Shown here: positions 27,624-35,922 of the stretch, one piece after another
How the letters are laid out: each line of letters starts with the position of its first letter
Numbering within the stretch: the first letter of the stretch is position 1
Source: Arenicellales bacterium
GTDB taxonomy: Bacteria; Pseudomonadota; Gammaproteobacteria; Arenicellales; JAJDZL01
Direction of reading: 5' to 3'
Length of the DNA stretch: 64,000 nucleotides
Assembly (NCBI GenBank): GCA_951813075.1
Contig: OX638343.1
Span: 1,271,999 to 1,335,998, forward strand
The notes under the pieces: generated by a model
What the model was told of the DNA's origin: nothing
Databases searched by the model: none
Seen by the model: only the letters and a program-made list of their open reading frames with translations
Made by a program: the position numbers and the translations under genes

Positions 27624-28361
27624 ATGACCAAACTCAGTATCAATCTGAATAAAATTGCGCTGCTTAGAAACGCACGCGGTATGAATTTTCCGAGAGTGCT
27701 GGATTTCGCGGAACTATGCGTCGCCAACGGCACGCATGGTTTAACAATTCATCCTCGCCCCGACCAGCGTCACGCAACTTATGCGGATGTGACGGATCTG
27801 ACCGAGTTCTGCAGTCAGTATCCCGAAATTGAATTCAATATTGAAGGCTATCCTACTACAGACTTTCTCGAGGTGGTCAAATCAGCCAAACCTGACCAGT
27901 GCACACTTGTTCCCGATGCGCCTGATCAGATCACTTCCGACCACGGCTGGAATACAAAGGTGGAAATTCACTTTTTACGCCCGATCATATCGGAACTCAA
28001 AGATCACGGCATCCGTACGAGTATTTTTCTTGATCCCGACTTGGGAATGATTGATTCCGCTTCAGAAACCGGCGCTGACAGAATTGAGCTCTACACCGAA
28101 GAATATGCCAGATCATTCGATAGTAAGGACAACGCCGATGTTTTGGAACAATATCGACAAACCGCCATTGCCGCGCAGAATGCAGGACTTGGTGTCAACG
28201 CGGGTCACGATCTCAATCAGAAGAATCTCGCAAGATTTCTAACCATTCCTGATGTATTGGAAGTGTCCATCGGCCATGCGTTAACAGTCGAATCTTTGCT
28301 TGATGGCTTCGCATCCACTGTCCGTTCCTACGTATCAATCATTCAATCCTGCAACCGCTGA
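27624..28361 (+). CDS. pdxJ: Pyridoxine 5'-phosphate synthase, PdxJ family
   Basis: 245 aa, normal length. Blocks LSINLNKIALLRNARG, LTIHPRPDQRHATYADV, EFNIEGYPT, TLVPDAPDQITSDHGW and LGVNAGHDLNQKNL match PdxJ, which condenses 1-deoxyxylulose 5-phosphate with 3-amino-2-oxopropyl phosphate. The 'NLNKIALLRN' and 'HPRPD.RH' forms differ from the 'NIDHVATLRQ' and 'HLREDRRH' forms of typical proteobacterial PdxJ and match a variant that I recall mainly from Bacteroidetes and some other lineages. It could be the sole PdxJ or an extra copy; the canonical neighbours recO/acpS are absent. Confidence 0.88.
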   Translation: MTKLSINLNKIALLRNARGMNFPRVLDFAELCVANGTHGLTIHPRPDQRHATYADVTDLTEFCSQYPEIEFNIEGYPTTDFLEVVKSAKPDQCTLVPDAPDQITSDHGWNTKVEIHFLRPIISELKDHGIRTSIFLDPDLGMIDSASETGADRIELYTEEYARSFDSKDNADVLEQYRQTAIAAQNAGLGVNAGHDLNQKNLARFLTIPDVLEVSIGHALTVESLLDGFASTVRSYVSIIQSCNR

Positions 28362-28462
28362 TTGAAGATACCGCAAGCACAATCTGTACAATCGCCGCTA
28401 CCCCTCCCAAGGGTATCCGGTTAAACTTACGATGTGAGTGTGTTATTGCCGAATCGTAGGTC

Positions 28463-29125
28463 TTGATTGAGACAGTAAATGTGTTGACGAATTTATTAGT
28501 AACCGGTTTCGGTCCTTTCCATGCGGTCGAAACGAACTCTTCTGAACTTATTATTCGCGAATTGCCAAACATTCTGGGCGAGAAAGAAGGATTTAGTCTG
28601 CGAACCCGGATTTTCCCAGTTATCTACGAGACAGCATCGGAAGAAATTTTTAAGACCATTCGCACGACGAACCCGGATGTGCTAATCATGATCGGAGTTT
28701 CCGAATCTACCGACAAATTACAGCTGGAACGAGTCGCGCGAAATCTCGATTGTTCAGAAACCTTTGACAATCAAAGTGTTGTAAGGAAAAACCAGCGCAT
28801 CCTCAAAGACGGACCTGACCAGTATGTGACGGTACTGCCACTGAACGAGTACGCTGACGCGCTCAATGAAGCGGGTATACCGACGAAAGTCTCGGAGGAT
28901 GCTGGAGGATTTCTGTGTAATCACTACTACTACCGAGCGTGCCATCATTTAGCCGTAGTGAAAGCCGATTGCAACTGTGTATTTGTCCACGTTCCCAATC
29001 TACAAAATAGTAGACATTTATCTCGCCAAAATTCGAATCTGTCGGTCTCAAGTGCAGCAAAAGGCATACTCTTGCTGGCGCAACAGATCAAAGCGAGTAC
29101 GATTTCCTTTAAGATCGTGAACTGA
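28463..29125 (+). CDS. Pyroglutamyl-peptidase I-like protein (peptidase C15)
   Basis: 220 aa. The family blocks TNLLVTGFGPFHAVETNSSE, LQLERVARNLD (containing the active-site Glu), SEDAGGFLCNHYYYRA (catalytic Cys) and VFVHVPNL (catalytic His) are all present, so the Glu-Cys-His triad appears complete. It removes N-terminal pyroglutamate from peptides in the cytosol. There is no ATG start: the frame opens with TTG at 28463, and GTG at 28481 is an alternative just before the first strand. It ends about 230 bases before the AT-rich edge of the accessory region. Confidence 0.8.
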   Translation: MIETVNVLTNLLVTGFGPFHAVETNSSELIIRELPNILGEKEGFSLRTRIFPVIYETASEEIFKTIRTTNPDVLIMIGVSESTDKLQLERVARNLDCSETFDNQSVVRKNQRILKDGPDQYVTVLPLNEYADALNEAGIPTKVSEDAGGFLCNHYYYRACHHLAVVKADCNCVFVHVPNLQNSRHLSRQNSNLSVSSAAKGILLLAQQIKASTISFKIVN

Positions 29126-29351
29126 CGAGCCGAGCACTTCTTCTACAGAAAGAGTTCGTCGCCGAAATTACTTGCCACTTTGCCGGACAATCTTTGACTT
29201 GGCACATGTCGCGGGAGACATTCAACTTTTAACGATAACTCTCCTCAATTAATTAATTCAACTAGACTACTCATTAATATATGAACTGAATAATTATCAT
29301 AAATTGGTATAATAAACGTCAATTTGAACAATTTTTTGTTATAAATTCGAT

Positions 29352-30563
29352 ATGTTACACAAATTTAGCGTATCCAACTACCAATCAATACGAGAAAAAG
29401 TTACATTGGACTTTCGGGTACCACGGACGACACCAGAAAAACCCTACTTTCGCTCCACGATTCCACAGGCAGGATTCCGTATACCCACTGTTGTTGTCCT
29501 TGTTGGACCCAATGGAGCGGGAAAGACAGCATTACTGCGAGCCCTCGCGGATACCATCAGTTTTGCGTCGCAATCATTCGGATACACAGATGGGCAAATT
29601 CCTGGTTTTCCAGCCTTTCTCGCAGAGGGAACACTTAAGAGTCCTACTAGGGTTGAGGTAGATTTTGACGCTGCTTGGTTTAGCACCAACAGCAATTCGC
29701 AACGTCGACGATTTCGATACATCCTGGAGCTCGCACGTGATGGGGAAAGTGACTACTGCCCGAGCCGGGTCGAGAGCGAGATGCTTCTAGACTTTCCGAA
29801 AGGTCGCCCTCGCCGCCTTGTTGCACGCCGAGGTGAACAAGCTGCTTACGTGGCTAAGGATTTGCCGTTGAGGTCGCGTGACGACCGGCTTTCTCACATC
29901 CCTGATAATGCATCAATATTCTCAACTTTGGACAGGATGGGCATCGATATATTTTCTGATATTGTCGCGGACCTCAAAAATGTTCAGATGAACGTCACAG
30001 CTATTGATCCGATAAAACCTAACGAGGACATTATTACCCAATACTACCGCGACAATTCAGATGTAAAGGACAGCATATCACGCGAGTTGAGGCGATTTGA
30101 CCTCGGAATCGAGAAAATGGATGTGATTCAATCTCCCAATGGCCATTGGCACTTGAGCTTTCAGCATGACGGGCTCTCTGTTCCGGTAGCCTTCACGAAC
30201 GAATCTGCAGGTACGCGACGAATTGTAAACGCATTTCCCAATCTGAACTTAGCTCTAGCAACCGGAACATTGGCTATCATGGACGCGCTCGATAGCGAAT
30301 TGCACACTGATCTTGTAACCGAACTTCTAAATTGGTTTCGCTATCAAGATACGAATCCCCATAATGCACAATTGATTTGTTCGCTGCACAATGTTTCCGC
30401 ATTCGACTTTCTCGAAAAAGAGGAGATATTCGTCGTCGAAAAGCACAATCATGGTGTCACCCATGTCTTTGGTTTGCGTGAGGTTGCGGGACTGCGGCGT
30501 GGTACCGACTTGCAGAAGCAATATCTCAGCGGTGTTCTTGGCGGTATTCCCACTTTCGGGTAA
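29352..30563 (+). CDS. RloA/AbiL-like AAA ATPase of a two-gene defence system
   Basis: 403 aa. It begins with the SMC/OLD-like strand FSVSNYQSIREKVTLDF, has Walker A VGPNGAGKTALL at about 51-62, an ABC-signature-like NESAGTRRI at 283-291, Walker B LAIMDALDSEL at 307-317 and a switch His in CSLHN at 343-347. This is the AAA_15/AAA_21 type of ATPase used by RloA, AbiL and PARIS-like systems. Paired with the RloB-like gene starting nine bases after its stop, it most likely senses phage and controls the partner nuclease. The upstream 226 bases are very AT-rich, consistent with an acquired island. Confidence 0.82.
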   Translation: MLHKFSVSNYQSIREKVTLDFRVPRTTPEKPYFRSTIPQAGFRIPTVVVLVGPNGAGKTALLRALADTISFASQSFGYTDGQIPGFPAFLAEGTLKSPTRVEVDFDAAWFSTNSNSQRRRFRYILELARDGESDYCPSRVESEMLLDFPKGRPRRLVARRGEQAAYVAKDLPLRSRDDRLSHIPDNASIFSTLDRMGIDIFSDIVADLKNVQMNVTAIDPIKPNEDIITQYYRDNSDVKDSISRELRRFDLGIEKMDVIQSPNGHWHLSFQHDGLSVPVAFTNESAGTRRIVNAFPNLNLALATGTLAIMDALDSELHTDLVTELLNWFRYQDTNPHNAQLICSLHNVSAFDFLEKEEIFVVEKHNHGVTHVFGLREVAGLRRGTDLQKQYLSGVLGGIPTFG

Positions 30564-30572
30564 ACAGCCAAT

Positions 30573-31127
30573 TTGAGTTCTCGAATCCCGAAACGAACTC
30601 GCTTTTTTGTTTGCGTTGAAGGTAGGAGCGAAGCGTCTCTCATTGCGTGGTGGAAAAAACTGAGCGAACAAGAGAAACTCCACATTCACCTTGATGTGTA
30701 TGTGAGTGGCGGTGGGGATAGCCGGTCGATTGTAGATAACGCAGTTAATCAACTCAATAGGCAGTCCAATTCTCGCGTTACACCCGAAGCGGCACTGGTC
30801 TTGCTGGATTTTGACAGGGTTCCCGAAGATCGCAAATATGGGCGCGACCCTGAGATGGCGAAAGGACGAGAAAAATTGCAACTTATATACTTACGTCCAA
30901 ATCTTGAGGGGCTTCTTCTGCGTCTGTGTAACGGCTGCGCAACTCAGTATGTGAGTTCAGACCGTGCTCTCCCTAACCTTCGGCAACATTGGGAGGAGTA
31001 CACCAAACCTATGTCGGCCGCTGCATTCGAAAAGCGGTTCAACCTGGATGATCTTAGACGCGCAGCCAATCACGATGGCGATTTGCAACGAGCACTTACG
31101 ACAATCGGGCTAATTAAAATGACCTGA
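30573..31127 (+). CDS. RloB-like TOPRIM-fold effector
   Basis: 184 aa with a TTG start nine bases after the ATPase stop. Features that fit RloB/TOPRIM proteins are an N-terminal strand with invariant Glu (FFVCVEGRSEASLI, Glu16), an acidic DFDRVPEDRK motif at 79-88 and a YLRPNLEGLLLRL block like the 'NP.FE.WLLLH' motif of RloB. TOPRIM partners in these systems are usually metal-dependent nucleases, some of which cut tRNA. Activity here is inference. The tight spacing argues for translational coupling with the ATPase. Confidence 0.75.
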   Translation: MSSRIPKRTRFFVCVEGRSEASLIAWWKKLSEQEKLHIHLDVYVSGGGDSRSIVDNAVNQLNRQSNSRVTPEAALVLLDFDRVPEDRKYGRDPEMAKGREKLQLIYLRPNLEGLLLRLCNGCATQYVSSDRALPNLRQHWEEYTKPMSAAAFEKRFNLDDLRRAANHDGDLQRALTTIGLIKMT

Positions 31128-31292
31128 AACACGGAGCATAGGCAACAAATGGTGTTCCGTCAAAAGTAAAGTTGTGTAGTTTGGTTGAACTTCGATATTC
31201 GTCTCCTAACTGTGTCTTCGAGTAGCTCCTCGTTAAACCGTGCTACAGATTTCATAGACAAGTTGATCGGCTCTTGAACGGACTATGTGTAA

Positions 31293-31442
31293 CGCCGCCA
31301 GACGATTAAGCGGATCATTGGCCATCTGAAACACGATGGCTGGCTGGGACGCAATCATCTCAAGGGCACTGAGGACGGCAGTATGAATGTGCTACCGAGC
31401 TGTGCCGGACACAATATGTGAGTGATCCTGAAACGTTTGAGG
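31293..31442 (+). pseudogene. Remnant of an IS5-type transposase C-terminus
   Basis: One frame reads RRQTIKRIIGHLKHDGWLGR followed by NHLKGTEDGSMNVL and, beyond an in-frame stop at 31419-31421, VILKRLR. This pattern (RR..I..IIGHLK.D..LGRNHLKG..GD..N.LL...G.N...IL) is the well-known C-terminus of IS5-group DDE transposases; the Glu normally found before 'IGHLK' is changed. A stop also lies immediately upstream, and no terminal repeats or other transposase parts are visible. It is a dead scrap that marks past IS activity in the defence region. Confidence 0.7.
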
Positions 31443-31640
31443 GACAGATGTGTCCAAATATTTTGCTGCTTGATTATTCGCCGGATAATTCGCCAAAAAC
31501 AGGCATTTGCGAGCGCCAAGTTCCTTGGTACCGCGTAGAACGCAGCATAAAACCGTTTTCACTTCCGTTGATTCGCCTTAAATTGACTTCCATAGATTTC
31601 GAAAATCGACAAAAAATAAATTTTTCAGGGATGACTAACT

Positions 31641-31754
31641 ATGTTTGATGATTCAAGAATCCGACAACCAAGTCGACTCACAGCAACTTTAGAAGATACA
31701 GCCAAAATGGGCTTTGACATGCCTTCAGAATTTAAAACTGGTAGCCTATTGCCT
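31641..31754 (+). pseudogene. Truncated N-terminus of an O-methyltransferase-like protein
   Basis: The frame reads MFDDSRIRQPSRL, then EDTAKMGFDMPSEFKTGSLL. This looks like the start of class I SAM-dependent O-methyltransferase-like proteins (pattern '.RL..I...T..IGF.M.SE..TGSLL'), just before their missing SAM-binding loop. After TGSLL the resemblance stops and the DNA becomes the antisense of the fumarylacetoacetase-family gene, whose stop is at 31732-31734. The abrupt change suggests a recombination junction at about 31735-31755. Identification rests on memory of the family. Confidence 0.5.
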
Positions 31755-32601
31755 TTTGTTCAAATGCTACAACGTTCTGTACTTGCTCACCCAGACCTTC
31801 GACACCAAGTCTCATGGTATTCCCGGCTCTCAAAAACACCGGAGGTTTGAGGCCAAATCCAACTCCAGATGGAGTTCCCGTGAGCAGTAAATCTCCGGGC
31901 ATCAACGTCATATACCGGCTTACGTAACTGACCAGATGCTTCACGTTGAAAATCATGTCGTCGGTTGATCCATTTTGGTATCGTTTTCCATCAACTTCCA
32001 GCCATAACCCAAGTTTTTGGGGGTCCGGTATCTCATCACTGGTCACAAGATATGGACCTACTGGACAAAAGGTATCAGCGCTCTTCCCTTTAACCCATTG
32101 TCCTGTGCCTTCGATCTGGAATGCCCGCTCGGATACATCGTTTGCAATGCAATAACCGGCAACGTAGTCGAGAGCGTCATCTTCCTCGACATAACTGGCA
32201 CGGGTTCCGATTACGGCAGTTAGTTCAACTTCCCAGTCTGACTTGACGCTGTCTCTCGGGAGCATCACATCATCATTCGGACCACAAAGCGAAGTTGTCG
32301 CCTTCATAAAGATAATTGGTTCTTCGGGAATTGCAAGACCAGCTTCCTGAGCGTGCAGTCGATAGTTGAGCCCGATACACACCAGTTTGCCAATGTTGTT
32401 GACAGGCGGTCCGAGTCTCTCTGAATCCGGCACAATCGGTAAATCACATGTATTCAGGTCAGTCAATTTGCTCAGGTTGTCGGGCGACAATGCTTCTGGT
32501 CCGATATCCTCTATATGACCAGATAAATCACGAAGTATTCCAGCCGAATCCAGAATTGCCGGTTTCTCTTCTCCGTGTTTACCGTAACGCGCCAGTTTCA
32601 T
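31732..32601 (-). CDS. Fumarylacetoacetate hydrolase-family protein
   Basis: 289 aa, usual length. The family core starts at about residue 70: KLVCIGLNYRLHAQEAG, EPIIFMKATTSL, DWEVELTAVIG (two metal-binding acidic residues), GYCIANDVSERAFQ (metal-binding Asp), then WVKGKSADTFCPVGPYL and LLTGTPSGVGFG. The family cleaves or isomerises beta-diketo or 2-keto-enol acids in sugar-acid or aromatic catabolism; the substrate cannot be told. The last few residues and stop lie on the junction with a truncated methyltransferase frame, so the native C-terminus may have been slightly altered. Confidence 0.88.
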   Translation of the reverse strand: MKLARYGKHGEEKPAILDSAGILRDLSGHIEDIGPEALSPDNLSKLTDLNTCDLPIVPDSERLGPPVNNIGKLVCIGLNYRLHAQEAGLAIPEEPIIFMKATTSLCGPNDDVMLPRDSVKSDWEVELTAVIGTRASYVEEDDALDYVAGYCIANDVSERAFQIEGTGQWVKGKSADTFCPVGPYLVTSDEIPDPQKLGLWLEVDGKRYQNGSTDDMIFNVKHLVSYVSRYMTLMPGDLLLTGTPSGVGFGLKPPVFLRAGNTMRLGVEGLGEQVQNVVAFEQKAIGYQF

Positions 32602-33102
32602 TTTTTTGCAATCTCCATCTATATGTCACTTATCAGATTATGTTGATTTGACTGTAGTCGATGACTTTCTGTCGTTGCCTATTGTACGAGACGTTGGAAC
32701 AAACTATTTTAATTAACGACTGTCAGCGTATTTGAATTGACTTCAATTTGCATCCGGAATTTCCAATAATTCACAGGGCTCCAATATAAAAATAATTAAT
32801 TACTTGTGTCCAATGCTCTCGCGCCCATAGTGAAATCCTCGAATGTGCAACTTTAGGAGCTCAAACAAGCGAGAGTGAACGCGCATGTACCAGTCCATGA
32901 CTATCCAACTAAAATAATCTGATTGTTGTTTAAATTAGCGTGCGGATTAAAACTGGCGGTAATTGCGCGAATTGCAGGTTGAATACAATTAAAAAATATA
33001 ATATTAAATCAATGGCAGTTAAACCCTTAAACTTAGCAACCTTTAGTCTATTCATACACTTCAGCAATCGGCCAGAATTCGGCTCGTCATAACACGTTCG
33101 AA
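32602..33102. other. AT-rich intergenic region, no gene recognised
   Basis: These 501 bases lie between two divergent genes (fumarylacetoacetase-family and DmpA-family). The stretch is AT-rich with many short A/T runs and no convincing reading frame, RNA gene or repeat. It must contain the promoters of both genes. Confidence 0.5.
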
Positions 33103-34203
33103 ATGAAGAAACCACGTGCAAGGGACCTCGGTCTGGATTTCTCGGGTACAACCGGAACATACAACAGCTTGACGGATATTGATGGTGTGCTCGTAGGTCA
33201 CAGCACACTGATTCATGATGTTCCGAATACAGGTCGCAAACCAGTCCGAACTGGTGTAACGGCAATCTTGCCATTCGGATTCGACCCGGTTCCCCGTCCG
33301 GTTTGGGCCGGACACTTTAGTTTGAATGGGAACGGTGAGATGACCGGCACACATTGGATAAATGATGGCGGTTATTTCTTCGGTCCCATCTGCATCACAA
33401 ATACCCACTCTGTCGGTATGGTGCATCACGCCGCAACCAAGTGGATGATCAAAAGATATTCGGATAATTTCAATGGAAAATACGTATGGGCGATGCCGGT
33501 AGTGGCAGAAACCTACGACGGTGTATTGAATGACATCAATGGACAACATGTCCGAGAAGAACATGTATTTGAGGCATTGGACAATGCGAAATCTGAGGAA
33601 CCGGAGGAAGGTAATGTCGGCGGTGGAACCGGTATGGTTTGCTACGAATTCAAAGGCGGCGTCGGCACTTCTTCCCGAATTGTTGAAGTCAACGGTACCA
33701 GCTACACTGTTGCTGCACATGTCCAAGCCAATCATGGAATTCGTGACTGGCTCACAGTGTTGGGTGTGCCCGTAGGCAAGGAATTGAGAGAGGACCTTTT
33801 GTTGGAGCGAGAAACCGGATCCGTCATCGTAATTCTGGGAACTGATGCGCCACTCTCGCCGTTGTATCTTCGCAATTTAGCACGTCGGGCAACATTGGGT
33901 ATCGCCAGTAATGGAACTCCTGGTGGGGACAGTTCGGGGGATATCTTTCTCGCATTCAGCGTTGCGAACAAGCAGAAACTTCCGGAACTTTCGCCAGTAC
34001 ATCAAAACTTTGAAAATCTCAACGGAGTATTCATAGACCCTATCTATCTCGGTGCCGTCGAAGCCACCGAAGAAGCCGTAATCAACGCCCTCGTTGCCGC
34101 AGAATCCATGACAACCATCGTGCCTCCGGGCAAAATTTGTCGAGCGATCGATCACCAACAACTATGTGAAGTAATGCATAAGTACAGGAGGTTGAAGTCT
34201 TAA
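33103..34203 (+). CDS. DmpA/P1-family aminopeptidase (peptidase S58)
   Basis: 366 aa. The family blocks are TDIDGVLVGHSTL, TGVTAILPFG, NTHSVGMVHHA, EGNVGGGTGMVCYEFKGG-type motif at about 167-184 followed by VGTSSRIV, then TDAPLSPLYLRNLARRA and GTPGGDSSGDIF. DmpA-like enzymes are Ntn-fold hydrolases that self-cleave before the nucleophilic Ser and act as L-aminopeptidase/D-amidase/esterase or beta-aminopeptidase. The SSR block downstream of GGVGT is the expected processing region. It is a stand-alone gene followed by the decayed toxin-antitoxin locus. Confidence 0.9.
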   Translation: MKKPRARDLGLDFSGTTGTYNSLTDIDGVLVGHSTLIHDVPNTGRKPVRTGVTAILPFGFDPVPRPVWAGHFSLNGNGEMTGTHWINDGGYFFGPICITNTHSVGMVHHAATKWMIKRYSDNFNGKYVWAMPVVAETYDGVLNDINGQHVREEHVFEALDNAKSEEPEEGNVGGGTGMVCYEFKGGVGTSSRIVEVNGTSYTVAAHVQANHGIRDWLTVLGVPVGKELREDLLLERETGSVIVILGTDAPLSPLYLRNLARRATLGIASNGTPGGDSSGDIFLAFSVANKQKLPELSPVHQNFENLNGVFIDPIYLGAVEATEEAVINALVAAESMTTIVPPGKICRAIDHQQLCEVMHKYRRLKS

Positions 34204-34516
34204 AGCCCAAGCGAGTTAATTTCAAATCCGTTGAACTTCCTGTAGGCTACGGCAATTTTCCAGCCCTAAATTTTACGGGTTACCTCCTCAAGTCTTATAC
34301 TCTTCCGCTACTTCTGGCGAGCTGAGTCTATTTGAATACTGGTCTTGGCATCAAGATAATATTGACATGATTTTGGAGAATTATGTCGTTAAGTTGACAA
34401 GTGTACAATTATTCCAAATCTTCAACATTTTGAGAAAATATTCCATTGTGGTCTATAAAGGACTACATCCTAGTTCATTGGGAAAATTCGATGAAAACCC
34501 CAAATAACAATACCCA

Positions 34517-34775
34517 ATGTGTTTGAACGGTTTCCCAAGCCAAGACTCATCTTTGCGAAATATTGCGCCGTGCCGAAGAAGAAGGGCCTCAACAAATCGG
34601 TAAGAGACGCCCCTTTTTTGTTGTACCTGCAAGGCAATGGTACGCGCAAAATCATTCACGCAAGCCCATGGGAAAATGGCTGGTTGACAACATACCACGA
34701 GGAGTTAATCTGAACTTCCATTTCGATAGGTACTCAGAACGAGAGATTCCATCTGAAACAGGCGAAACCGAATGA
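34517..34775 (+). pseudogene. Decayed Phd/YefM-type antitoxin
   Basis: From 34530 the frame reads VSQAKTHLCEILRRAEEEGP, then KRRPFFVVPARQWYA and ends near SEREIPSETGETE. The 'V..AK..L.E.LRRAEEEGPQ.I..R....VV' pattern is that of Phd/YefM antitoxins, and the C-terminal tail resembles toxin-binding tails. The probable ATG at 34517-34519 is out of frame with this by one base and a stop precedes the block in its own frame, so the start has been broken by an indel. Its stop overlaps the start of the VapC-like frame as ATGA, the classic antitoxin-toxin coupling. Confidence 0.65.
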
Positions 34776-35170
34776 AAGGTGTTCTCGCGAACACGAATGA
34801 GCTATCGAGTTGACAAGGGACACACCGAATTCGCGGATCATTGCTTTTTTTATTGAGCATGACGAGTCATAGTTGCCCACCATCGTCTCGCACGAATTAA
34901 AATTTAGACCTGAATTTCTTCCGCTAGGTAATCGACGATCACCGATCTAGTTTCGCGACATGGTGATCGAATTTCACCAGTGGGAAATTCGGCGGCGACT
35001 GAAGCAGCAATTATGCGGGCGCAGCGGCATTTAGTGGGACGAAATTTGGACCTTGGAAATACCCTAATTGCAGGAACTGTCAAAGTAAAGGGTCTTGCCC
35101 TTGCAACAAGAAAAATTCGGATTTCGAATATCTTGAACTCGAATCAATCAGCCCTTGGCAGTCACTATAG
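34772..35170 (+). pseudogene. Decayed VapC-type PIN-domain toxin
   Basis: ATG 34772 opens MKGVLANTNELSS and then stops; it matches the VapC start MKG.LLDTNV.SEL with the first catalytic Asp changed to Asn. Further on, an out-of-frame stretch reads TIVSHELKF (like 'ITIGELRF'). From about 34950 one frame reads DRISPVGNSAATEAA and RNLDLGNTLIAGTVKVKGLA, and after a one-base shift SDFEYLELESISPWQ with a stop at 35168-35170. These are the conserved blocks of a VapC in correct order with multiple frameshifts and stops. The toxin is dead. Confidence 0.7.
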
Positions 35171-35421
35171 CTGCGAATTGTGTAGTCTATTGCTAATCAT
35201 GACTGTTTAACATTTGTTGCAAATCTGAGTTCGGCCTAGAGGTTAATGTTTACCACAATTCGAATCCTGCCGAGCCCAACATGTTCAGAGCATTCTCACA
35301 ACTCCCCATTACCTTGGGTAGTCCTTAATCATTTAAAATTTTGTTGTTGAAATCCTCGACAATAAATTTAGAATTATTTGTATGTGATTGCAATGCAATC
35401 ATTTTCTGGGGGGTGTGGAAA

Positions 35422-35724
35422 GTGGCTAGTATTACAATTCGAAAGCTCGAAGATGCGGTAATAATGAAACTTAGAATTCGAGCGGCAGCAAACGGTCAGT
35501 CAATGGAAGAGGAAGCACGACAGATTCTGCGATCGACACTCGATCAAGAGCCAGTTTATTCAGTTCAATATACGGACAGCATTTCTTCAACCATGTCGCT
35601 GCAAGAGCGATTGATTGAACTAGAAAACCAAGGGATATGGATAACGGCAAAAGATCCAGACACGCGCATGACACTCGGCGAACCTGCTCTTGGGGCACTC
35701 GAACGGTTTCTCGCTGACAGATGA
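35422..35724 (+). CDS. Orphan FitA/VapB-like ribbon-helix-helix antitoxin
   Basis: 100 aa from the GTG at 35422. The N-terminal 40 residues, MASITIRKLEDAVIMKLRIR then AAANGQSMEEEARQIL, form a FitA-type ribbon-helix-helix DNA-binding domain. The C-terminus ends in LGALERFLADR, reminiscent of VapB tails. Such proteins bind their own promoter and neutralise a PIN-domain toxin encoded just downstream, but here no toxin follows; the next gene is the AbiTii-domain protein about 200 bases away. It may be a solitary antitoxin left over from a lost pair. An upstream in-frame extension to 35341 lacks support. Confidence 0.7.
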   Translation: MASITIRKLEDAVIMKLRIRAAANGQSMEEEARQILRSTLDQEPVYSVQYTDSISSTMSLQERLIELENQGIWITAKDPDTRMTLGEPALGALERFLADR

Positions 35725-35922
35725 GCACCGCTTAATTAGACGCGTCTGTTCTGATTACTATAGAAACTTCTCAACCAAACTCCGATGTATACGAAGAAGA
35801 GCTCGGGAGGTTTGGGCAGCTAGTATCATAATCTAGCACGCATGACCTAATGACAAAGGTATGCAGTGAAAATAGTCGGGAAATTCAGAACAAATGAAAA
35901 TAATATTTCGGAGACAAATTCA

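Noticed and set aside
31418..31648. A 76-codon frame after the transposase remnant
   Set aside because: No recognisable domain or ribosome binding site; it overlaps the transposase scrap and AT-rich spacer.
33061..33735. A 224-codon minus-strand frame
   Set aside because: It is antisense to the well-supported DmpA-family gene and lacks family resemblance.
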